Positions 55,390-64,000 of a DNA stretch of 64,000 nt are shown here, one piece after another. Position 1 is the stretch's first letter; every line of letters starts with the position of its first letter. Position numbers and translations under genes: made by a program. Source of the DNA: Rhipicephalus microplus (lineage: Eukaryota; Arthropoda; Arachnida; Ixodida; Ixodidae); contig NC_134700.1 of the NCBI RefSeq assembly GCF_043290135.1, forward strand, positions 83,246,500 through 83,310,499. Reading direction: 5' to 3'. The notes beneath the pieces are model-generated. The model was not told the origin of the DNA. It did not search any database and saw only the letters and a list, made by a program, of their open reading frames with translations.

Positions 55390-55880
55390 TCGCAAGTGAA
55401 AGTCGTTGTGCGGCGCGCTCTCTAGGAATAGACTACGAGCAGCTGGTCCGATTTGTGGCAGTTCTTGGCTTGCAAAAGCCAATGCATCAGAGTCATTCAC
55501 CACCGTCAGCCGGAAAGTTCGTGATGCGGCAATGGATGACGTCAGCACCAATCTTAAGAGGTCGAAAGAGCTCGCAGCGAGAGTACTTAGCAGGGACGAC
55601 ATTTCCATTATGTGCGACGGTATGCGGCACAAACATAGCTGTAAAATGGCATGACACTGGACTTAGTTTGGATTTCGCAGTCCTGTCAAACTTCTTCCTG
55701 GCTTGCAGTTGGCACAAGGCGCTGCCAGATGGAGCAGAAGTTTGGCAAGCGTTTCATGGCCCTGCCTTTGAGCGAAATGTCTGTGAGGAGTCGGCTCGAA
55801 AACGCCGAGAGGGACAAACTCATGGTGCTGGGGTATTTTAGTCGCAGTTGCCACTACGAGAAGGATTGTTCTTTTTAGTG
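55390..55880 (+). pseudogene. Mutator-like transposase fragment
   Basis: In two plus-strand frames: DYEQLVRFVAVLGLQKPMHQ, then VRDAAMDDVSTNLKRSKELA and DISIMCDGM, then HDTGLSLDFAVLSNFFLACS, EVWQAFHGPAFERNVC. The series xxMFDGTWxxRG, DTGLxLDFEVLSNxCLxC is what I recall from the 'Mutator-like transposase' domain family common in arthropod genomes. Only the first part is present, with at least two frameshifts. The 90 bp between the palindrome and this fragment are unassigned. Confidence 0.62.
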
Positions 55881-56929
55881 TGCAAATTTCATCTGATTTA
55901 ATATTATCTTTCATAAATAAAAACTCAATTTTAACTTTAAAACTCGTTTTTTTTTTTTTTTTTCAAAATAAAATTTTGCCATTTCTTCCAATGTGCCCCT
56001 CCTTTTTCGGACATTTCTAGTGCTCGGATCTGCGGGAAATTTTGCCCAAATTTTTTCCAAAGTATGACAAATGTAATTATCTAGTTTAAATTTCCATATT
56101 TTAATGTATAATAAAAAAATTATATGTATACCTTTACTAGGGCAGGTGAAATATATATTTTTTACGTCTATTTTTTTTCATGCGTATTACATATTTTGTA
56201 TGTGCTTTCTAATTAGTTATTTGCATTATTGACCTTATTTGAAGCATTATGAATTATGAATGGTAAAAACTTACAGAATTTTAGGGATGAAAAGAGGGGG
56301 AGCAAAAGGGTTAAGGTTTTCACTTTGTCATGTTGCAGAGCTAAAAGTGTGTAACTTGCAAGAAAACTAATTAAATATTTGAAATCAGCATAAAAAGTTC
56401 CATAAACAGCTCAAGTTTCATTCCTCTGGGGTGAATATTAAAGAAAAAGTGTCTTTGAGTAGCATCTCCCCTTAATGTAAGCCATAATTTTGGATATTTT
56501 GCATCTCAAGTTATCAATATATCGAACTACTTCATGATTCTTTTAGAGTTCAAAATATTCAGGATCGACCATACTAGTCACAGGCTATCCATGAATGGAG
56601 GAGAATCTTTTTAAAAAAATTTTGATGTTCTTGTGAAGTTCCGCATGTAGCGCATGTGATGCAGTTCATTTTAAGGATAATGCTGGGCTGTATGATCATA
56701 CTTCTGTAAAAGCTGTATTTCATTAGCAATCATACTGCTGACGACCAACAACAGTGATTGCCGTTGTTGTTTTACCACGAGTACCTTGAGTGTCTCTTTT
56801 TCTGGACAGAAGCTTGCCCAATATATGAGTCAATCCTGTAGATTTCACTGCTTGGTTCTTCACTATCACATCTACTGGATGATATAAGGCTTCAGAGAAG
56901 GAGCCTTCGGCTAATCGAAACACTCATAA
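55881..56929. other. AT-rich unassigned intron sequence
   Basis: Contains T18 at about 55947 and several AT microsatellite-like stretches. A minus-strand 66-codon frame at 56923-56723 has no recognisable motif. Confidence 0.5.
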
Positions 56930-57732
56930 GGCTGTCGAAGTTTGTGCGGAACAAGTCATCATGTTGATTCCAATGCAAGTGCACTGACCACTTTGATTTC
57001 GAACCTAACTGACTGGAAACTATTTCGTGAACATACTGGACGTGACTTGGTGGGAGTCAATGAATTGGATACATTTATGTCCTGCATTAAAAGCAGTTAC
57101 TCTCATGCGACAAGGTTTACAGCTGTCCCAGCAGGCCACTCCAGTGTAGATGCAGACTATGAGCGCCTACGAGCTATTAGAAATCGAGCAGAACGTTGCT
57201 ATCGCTGCACTGGGAGGCTTGAAGATTATGAGAAGAGTCAGGCCACACTTATCCAATCTAACCGACACATGCAAAAGTTAGGTCGGAAAAAATGGCATGA
57301 TTTCTGTGATTCATTGACCCCATTTACTCCACTTCCGAAAATCTGGCAAACAATTACTGCTCTAAGTCATCCAGTATCCCAGCGAAACCCATTCAGAGCA
57401 TTGGCCATATCTCTTGGATTATTCGAGCGTGATATCACGTTTCTAATAAGTTTTGCACAATGCTGGCTGGAACTGGACAACTGGTTCACAACACTACTGC
57501 ACTGCCTAGTTCTGTAGAGCAGCAAATCCAAGATGCATACACTTTATCACATGCTCAACTGGATAACACGTATTCTCTACTAGAGTTGCGTACTGCTCTA
57601 TCACTAACCAGCATAAGAACGGCAATCGGTCCTGACAGCGTATCGTACAGTGTTCTGAAAAATCTAGGATCCAACGGCATGCCAGTTCTTCTACGGATAT
57701 ATAACGACATGTAGACGAAGGCGTACGTTCCA

Positions 57733-59061
57733 ATGTGTTGGAAGGTCGCGAGAATCGTCCCACTACTGAAGCCCGGTAAATCACCGCTTTCGCTTGACTC
57801 ATTCCAACCAATCAGCCTCACTAGCTGTGTATCTAAAGTAATGGAAAAAATGGTTCACAGAAGATTACAGTGGTGGATTGAAGATAACAACTCTCTTCCA
57901 GAACAGATGGCTGGCTTCAGACGAAGGCGATGCACCATGGACTGCGTGTTCGACCCCGTTACATTTGTAGAACATGAGACGAGCTGTGGAAACATGGCTG
58001 TTGCGGCGTTCATAGATATTAAGAAGGCGTTCGACTCTGTGAGCCACCTTTCTGTGCTGCACGGGCTTACCTCACTAGGGGTTCACAGTCGTATCCTTGA
58101 ATGGATTGCCAACTTCCTACGTAACAGGCAAATATACATTTCAACCAATAATGGAGACAGCGATCGCTTCAACATGAACAGAGGCGTACCCCAAAGAAGC
58201 GTTCTAAGTCCGCTTCTTTTCAATGATGCAATGGCAGGTCTTCCAGAAGTACTGCCCGAAGCCTTGAACATATCCATGTATGCAGACGACATATGCATAT
58301 GGACGTCTCACAAATCACTGGAAGTGATGGAACATCGGCTTCAACAAGGACTAGACGCAATAAGTGATTACCTCAAAGAGCGAGGCATGCAGCTTTCTCA
58401 CGCCAAATCTGTAGTTCTGCCATTCACGAGAAAAAGAGTGAAAAACTTGAAGCTTTTTGTGGATGGCCAGAGAATCGAAATCGCACGAAAGCATCGCTTC
58501 CTTGGCGTTACCTTAGATAGCCAACTCAGATGGAGTCAGCATATTGCTGATCTAGAAAATCAAGTGAACTGCACCATAATTGTTATACGTCGCATAGCGG
58601 GAACAAAATGGGGTGGTACATCAGCGTCTCTCCTCCACGTTCATTGTGCACTAATCCGACAGAAAATTGCCTACTCTGCACCAGTCCTCCACAACATCTC
58701 TCAGACGTCGCTACCCCGACTTCAGCTGTTACAAGCACGAAGCTTACGCATATGTCTGGGGGTTCCACAGGCAACATCAAGTTCTTTGACACTGGCAGAG
58801 GCAAGAGAACCTAACCTTATAGTAATTAGAAATGTGGAGACATGTCGGCACCTCTTTCGTCTAGTCACGCAACACCCTTCCCATCCGCTCATATCCAACA
58901 TCGTGAACCGTGCTGGAGCGCAAATACACCATGTGTACCAGCAGTACATTTCCCGGCTTCCTGTGTCGACACATTGGCCACTGGACCAAAACTACCTTCC
59001 ATGGCTGCTTGAGCTACCAACTATTGAAACGTCAATAGAAGGACTTCGCAGCAAACATTAA
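57733..59061 (+). pseudogene. I-clade reverse transcriptase
   Basis: A 442-residue open segment (a TAG at 57713 separates it from the preceding part): VARIVPLLKPGKSPLSLDSF, FQPISLTSCVSKVMEKMVH, AGFRRRRCTMD, AAFIDIKKAFDSVSHL (motif A), GVPQRSVLSPLLFNDAMAGL (QGS altered to QRS), catalytic YADD at 58279-58290, and FLGVTLDSQLRWSQHI. Both catalytic boxes are intact. The Q-R-S change and the flanking stops argue that it is inactive. Confidence 0.9.
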
Positions 59062-59099
59062 GTGCCAACCGTTGCCGTTCAGCAGTTGAGATCACATCA

Positions 59100-59999
59100 T
59101 TGTTTGACAGGTACCAAGGATACACTCACGTGTACACTGACGGCTCCGTCACCAAAGAGACAGTGACATCAGCATTCATAATTCCGGAATTGCACGAAGA
59201 ATATGCATGTCGATTGGGCCACCTCTCTTCGTCAACAACGTCAGAGCTCGTAGCGATTTCGCTAGCCATAAGCTTTATTAAAGTGTCAACGACACCAAGA
59301 AAATGGGTGGTAATTACAGACTCCCTGGCAGCACTGGCATGTGTGGAAAGTGCAACTTCAAGACACATTGATGTGCGTGTAGTATATGCTATACTAAAGG
59401 AGCTCTCAGAAGCTACGAAATCGAATCATTGAGTGGCATTTCAGTGGGTTCCCAGTCACTGCGGAATTAAGGGAAATGAAATGGCGGATGAGTTGGCGAA
59501 AACCGCTCATGATTCTACGCAAACGTGCCTCATTCCGGTATCTCAATATGATGTAAATAGAATTTTAAGAACAACAACACGTGAATTATGCATGTCTAAC
59601 TGGTTCACAGACAAAACAAAGGGATCGATCCTATATCCTGTTGATCCTAATCTTGAATACCAATCAGACCATGACCTCCCAAGACGTATCGACACACTCA
59701 TTCATCACCTACGACTCGGAACTGCTTACACAAAGCACTTCCTACTTCGTATTCATCGTGCAACATCATCAGCATGTTCATGCGGCCACGACAACGAGGA
59801 TATCTGTCACGTATTGCTTGACTGTCCAAAACACGACACACACCGAAGGCGACTAGAACAAGAACTGCATAGGTTAGATCCTGGGCGACCATTCGGGTTG
59901 AATAAAATACTAGGTCCATGGCCCTTCAAAACAAACAGCAAAGCAATGAAGGTGCTGCAACAGTTCTTCGAAGAAACGAAGATTTGTGACGAATACTGA
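59100..59999 (+). pseudogene. I-clade RNase H and C-terminal zinc-binding region
   Basis: Reads YTDGSVTKETVTSAFIIPEL, SSSTTSELVAISLAISF, WVVITDSLAALACVESATS, a TGA at 59430, then FQWVPSHCGIKGNEMADELA. The D, E, D, H/D set of RNase H is complete. A C-terminal SACSCGHDNEDICHVLLDCP and KHDTHRRR stretch is the typical C/H-rich tail of I-type elements. It ends at TGA 59998. Confidence 0.88.
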
Positions 60000-60303
60000 G
60001 CGGACAAAAGTTAAATGTGAGCGTGTCGTCTGCGTGTTTGTTCTGCCTATATAGGAGAACTTTTGCTCTCACCCATGTAGGACTGTATATATGCAGATAT
60101 GCTATTGTTTTTTTTTTTTCATATTTTTATTTGTACCAATTAAGTGGAAAGGGGTAGCCGTCGCCAAGTAATGGTGACAAAAACTCCTTCGTTTATTTTC
60201 TATTTCACTAAAAAAAAAAAGATTCCTTAGCATCAGCGACAGAATGTGCCTTATTCTGTCTCTTTGATAAGTACAAGCAGAGTGCACATCTGCGTATCTG
60301 CAG

Positions 60304-60493
60304 GTAACAACGTGTATGGTGATGACGTGCGGAACAAGCTGCAGGCACTGGGCCGCACTAAGGAGCGCGAAGGCTACATTCTCATGGACCTGATTCAGCC
60401 ACCCATCACTACCAACTACATTGTACGATCAACTGAGGAGGCCAGCAAGTGCAACGTGGTCAGCGAACTTGGCATTTTTGGTGTTATCCTCGG
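60304..60493 (+). CDS. GSS: Glutathione synthetase, internal exon E
   Basis: 190-bp exon, acceptor GTATCTGCAG (ends 60303), donor GTGAGT (60494). Two bases complete the glycine codon from exon D, then it reads NNVYGDDVRNKLQALGRTKE, REGYILMDLIQPPITTNYIV and VVSELGIFGVILG, ending in phase 2. NNxYG closes the glycine-rich ATP loop; YILMxxIxP and SELGIFGV are further conserved blocks of the ATP-grasp fold. The exon begins with GTAAC, so the acceptor CAG is directly followed by a donor-like sequence. The remaining C-terminal exon(s) are beyond the window; none is seen up to 64000. Confidence 0.96.
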
Positions 60494-60523
60494 GTGAGTG
60501 TGGTGCTACATAGGTATTTATAC

Positions 60524-60900
60524 CAGTGGTTCTCAGCCATGAATGTGTTGGGGACTTCTTGTGGACTGGTGAAAGTGATGCAGCAAATGGGAGGGGGGGG
60601 GGGTACGTTGGTAAACAACACAACTGGTGAAACAGTTGCCTTTTATTGCTACCAAAAATATCAAACAAACGTGCCGCATCACTTCATTTTGGGCAGTTCA
60701 TTGACAGGGAGCACAGTCGCGCTTAAGCAGAGTTGCATATCTGCAGGCACATTCAACCTGTTTCGGTATTTACCTTGAGTCACAATCGAACTAAACTCCA
60801 ATGGATGTAAAAAAAAAAAAAGCGGTTGAGGGTTTCGCAGATCATAGAAGTGGCTTCGCAGACCCCCTAGGGTCTGTGGACCCCCATTTGAGAACCACAG
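60524..60900. mobile_element. hAT-type MITE with perfect 8-bp target duplication
   Basis: Termini CAGTGGTTCTCAGCC (60524) and TTTGAGAACCACAG (ends 60900) are the common hAT-type ends. The flanks ATTTATAC at 60516-60523 and 60901-60908 are identical. There is an inner GGGTCTGTGGACCCCC palindromic stretch and a G12 run near 60592. It lies 30 bp after the donor of GSS exon E. Confidence 0.9.
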
Positions 60901-62640
60901 ATTTATACTAATAAGATGGTCTGTTCGTTTTCAGTCATCCTGAGCTTTTTCTTGTCGTTTTTCTTTCCAGGAAACACTCATTTCACTTTTCATTATGGTA
61001 CCTGGCTATATCTTCTTCCATCAGATGGTCAGACGTAGTTATGGGTTTAAGGCAGACATAGAGAGGTGCCATGGGCAAATGGGGCCGGAAAGAGTTTTTG
61101 AGAGTTGTGCAGAACTCCAGGAGGACTATGAGTTGGGTCAGCTACAATGTAAATGTTTCACTGGATGGCGGAACTGCTCAATGAAGCTGTCACATTGTGG
61201 CCGTAGGTCATGTCATGGCATATTCTTTGAAGTAGGTTGGTGAGCTGGCAGCGTAGTTCAGACCTAAATTTACGACCCCTGCTGGTGATTATTTTAGTAG
61301 GAATATCAAAATGAGCTGTCCACGTGGAAAGGGGCTGAGTCGCAACAGTCTTCGCATTAACTTCATATCACTCATGATTCAGATCACTGCATAATTATAC
61401 TTACTATATCAGAAAATAATGCAAACTCTTTTTTTATGGTAGCACGGGTCCTACCCATAGATTGGTAAACATGAGTCAACTCACTGAAACTCTGATGGGG
61501 GAACCGTGACGCTGAGGGATTAATATTTTGCTTAGTTTAAGTCCAAGTTAATTCACTTTAGAAAAATATTAGTCTGCCTGAGTGAGTTACACCTTTTATT
61601 GTCAACTTATCCTCTTATCTACTGATCCTTAAAATAACTGCCAGCCTTATATCAGCTTATGTTTTTACTCAAGCCTATTCATACATGCATCAACGCACGA
61701 GCGTTTGTGTGGCACCTCAACATTTATTGATCAAGGTGGGAGATAAGGGAAGTGGTGCCATGAATTTCCCCCCAAATTCTTTGACAGGAAGTTCTTGATT
61801 AAAATATTTTGTGAGTAAAGCACCAATTATGTGAGAAATTGGCATTAAGGAGAATCAACTCTATAATTGTAAAAACTAGTTTTACACCAATAGACTTGCG
61901 AGTCGACTCACTCAGGCTCAGGTCAAGCCATGAGTCTGAGTCTGAGCGAGCCTTGAGTAAGTCTAAGTGAGGTCCAATTTTTCTTGCCTACTTCTGGCTC
62001 CTATTATATAGATGGGAAGGAGGCAAAATATGGCAGCGAACTTTGCCATGTAACTACTCACTGTTGCCGAGAGACAGTAGCGTGCCCGATCGGAGACACC
62101 GCTGTTCATTCCTGGCCAAAGAAAATGATTGCCCTGAAGCATTCTGATGCACAAGCACCCAATTAAGGAGAGAAAGGTTCTTTGAGACTGAAAATCGCAA
62201 AAAAATACGATTTTTTGAAAATGCTATATTTGGATTCTCCCACTATCGCTGCATAATCTTGTCAATTTTTACGTTTCCTAGATTCTTAGTTTAGCTATGA
62301 GAGTAGTTTCTGCGACATTAGTGAGCTGAATTTTTGGTGATGGACGCGTGAAAAACGGGCTTTTTCAGTGCCACAGTGTTGCCGTTCTAGGCTTGCTACA
62401 GCAGCCGTCTTGGTCGCATTCGAAAGAGCCACCCTTTTTCTTTCATATCCCGCTGTGCTTGTTTTCATCCACTCAGTATGCATACCGTGAATCCGTGTAA
62501 AACAAGAAAGCCCCGTCCCGTGAGCCTATTGGTGCGGTGAGCACACATTACTAAATCGCACCTTCCGATTTGCCGGGCCTCCCGAGCTGTCTGCTGCATG
62601 CGGCAGCGGAGCGCACGCGAAGCGGCGAGTGTATGTCACT
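60901..62640. other. Unassigned intron sequence with a GAGTC/CTGAG minisatellite-like patch
   Basis: 61893-61975 is made of GAGTC/CTGAG-type words (for example GAGTCTGAGTCTGAGCGAG). No further GSS exon and no element domains were recognised; the rest is AT-rich or ordinary. Confidence 0.5.
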
Positions 62641-64000
62641 TTGTTCTCGTCGACTTCCTAAACTCACGTGAGCTAGCGAAAAATTAGAGCAAGCATCTGT
62701 TGCGGAGCGCTTCAGGGAGTGGGTGCAAGAGGAAGGCGCAGGAGGAACGCGCCGAGATCAAAGTGGTCTCTGACGCAATTCTCCTGCTCTCAAAGCCGTT
62801 GTCCGGCAGCCCGGGAGTAATTGCGGGCTCTTACTTCAATGCGCAAGGATTATAGAGTCCTGCTCCAGCGACGCTGGGACCACTTGTGAGATACAGCACG
62901 CGCGGAGCAGTGGGAAATGGAGGCTTGGTGTAGCCGAAATGTTCTTTGTGGACATTTAACTAGGAAGACTTCAGCAATAACCTCTTTGATCGATCCAAGC
63001 ACAGGCAGTTTAGTGGAAACGCAGGACGGAGTATTAGAGGTGGCAAGGCAGTTCTACAAAAACCTTTACACCGAACTGCCTCCCACTCCATTTTCGTTTC
63101 CTTTCACTCAGGGTTATACGAGGATTTCGATATATGTGACACTCCTCTCGTCGAAGAGGAAGTGTTCGCAGCTCTTAAATCCATGAACCATAATCGCAGC
63201 CCAGGTTCGGATGGTTTAACAGTGGAGTTTTACGTAAAGTTTTGGAAGGTACTGGGGGGGCCTTTTACCACTTTGGCAAACAGGCTTTTCTATGAGGGGA
63301 CTCTGTCAGCAACTCAAAGGGAGGGGCGGATCACTCTCCTGTGCAAGTATGAGACGAGACGCACTGACCTGAGAGCCTGGTGGCCCATCACCCTTCTAAA
63401 CCGTGACTACAAGGTCATAGCTAAGTGTCTGTCCGTTCGACTCACTCCAGTACTTAGTATTGTTTTGGGTCCGTACCAGGCGGATTGTGTCCAAAGTAGA
63501 TCTTGTCAACTTCATGGTTTTGCTATTAGGGATCTCATAGATTGGTCTAACTCACGCAACTTGCGTGAAATTCTTTGTTTTTTCGACCAAGAGAAGGCGT
63601 TTGATATTATCAGTCATAAGTACCTTTTTAAAGTTTTAAAGCAGGCAGGCTTCAGTGCTAAGTTCATTAGCATGATCGGGGCTCTCTATTTTCGTCCTAG
63701 TTCTGCTGTTGTCATACAAGATCACGTCTCGGAGCCTTTCGGTGTGTGCCGTGGAGTCGGGCAGGATGATCCACTTTCGCCCGCTCTCTATATGCTCGCA
63801 TTCGAGCCGCTCTTGCAGAGGCTTTCTAAAGACACCAGCATTAATAGATTTCCCCTTCTGCCAGGTTCGCCTCCGTTGGCAATGTTCGCCTATGCAGATG
63901 ACCTCTTTATTGTCGTCCAGGATGAGGCAACTGTTTGCACAGTCTTGGATGTTATGGGGGGGTACGACTGGGTGAGCGGAGCCAGGATAAATAAGTTGAA
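62640..64000 (+). mobile_element. L1/Tx1-like non-LTR retrotransposon, running off the window
   Basis: A decayed pre-RT region from about 62700 leads into SAITSLIDPSTGSLVETQDG (62917 frame) and then, after a frameshift near 63115, an open reverse transcriptase frame to the window end. The 5' boundary is not defined; ORF1 and endonuclease are not seen. Confidence 0.8.
63120..64000 (+). CDS. L1/Tx1-like reverse transcriptase, partial (open at right edge)
   Basis: A stop-free frame of about 293 codons: EDFDICDTPLVEEEVFAALK, NRSPGSDGLTVEFYVKFW, WWPITLLNRDYKVIAKCLSV, CFFDQEKAFDIISHKYLFKV (motif A), GVCRGVGQDDPLSPALYML (the usual RQGCPLSP altered), and the catalytic YADD at 63891-63902. LLNxDYKxxAKxL and the spacing fit the L1/Tx1 group and not CR1 or I. 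It is open to the last base, so it probably continues. Confidence 0.85.

Larger units (their letters stand above)
56930..60220 (+). mobile_element. I-clade non-LTR retrotransposon, 5' truncated
   Basis: Plus-strand order: pre-RT region (from 56942; VPAGHSSVDADYERLRAIRN, LGRKKWHDFC), reverse transcriptase (57460-59061), RNase H (59100-59560), a C-terminal CCHC-like region, 3' UTR and an A11 tail at 60210-60220. RT plus RNase H places it in the I/Outcast group. The endonuclease and ORF1 are missing. Only four main breaks (near 57514, 57713, 59059, 59430) make it one of the better preserved copies. It inserted about 80 bp before the splice acceptor of GSS exon E. Confidence 0.88.

Noticed and set aside
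61893..61975. CRISPR-like or regulatory repeat array (GAGTC/CTGAG words)
   Set aside because: Units are short, irregular and without spacers; it is a degenerate minisatellite in a eukaryotic intron.
60494..64000. Next GSS exon (C-terminal part)
   Set aside because: I looked for the conserved segment after SELGIFGV in all plus-strand frames and found none before the window ends.

Overview
The window reads as one long stretch of an animal nuclear gene from an arthropod, most likely a hard (ixodid) tick. Five short plus-strand exons (3227-3385, 6762-6828, 17461-17652, 35933-36014, 60304-60493) with GT/AG borders and matching intron phases encode about 229 contiguous residues of a eukaryotic glutathione synthetase (GSS), including the KPQREGGGNN ATP-binding loop. 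The first and last parts of the gene lie outside the window. I found no bacterial operon, CRISPR array, rRNA gene or functional tRNA gene. The tick assignment is an inference from the mix of transposon families.

Everything between the exons is intron, and almost all of it that can be recognised is transposon debris. Introns are 3.4, 10.6, 18.3 and 24.3 kb. Intron 1 holds foldback DNA elements and a hammerhead-ribozyme-like motif. Intron 2 holds a Penelope-like fragment split by a small DNA element, a tRNA-derived SINE, and a pogo/Tigger-like element split by a CR1/L2-like retrotransposon with a 2A-like peptide motif. Intron 3 holds several pogo/Tigger remnants, a hAT-like transposase pseudogene, and a second CR1-like copy whose reverse transcriptase frame was hit three separate times by TA-targeting elements. 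Intron 4 holds a four-deep nest (Tigger-like > gypsy > hAT-like > BEL/Pao), a gag-only LTR element, a 2.19-kb almost perfect palindrome made of two LTR copies, a Mutator-like fragment, and an I-clade retrotransposon ending about 80 bp before the last exon. After that exon come a hAT MITE with a perfect 8-bp target duplication and an L1/Tx1-like reverse transcriptase that runs off the window.

The only genes likely to serve the host are the GSS exons. The best preserved element ORFs are a 475-codon gag-like protein (51614-53041, minus), a 443-codon reverse transcriptase segment (57733-59061, plus) and the open L1/Tx1-like frame at the right edge. I did not find a convincing new biological system. 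The unusual features are structural: stacked insertions whose order can be read base by base, the LTR palindrome, tiny insertions with clean target duplications, and candidate 2A and hammerhead motifs.
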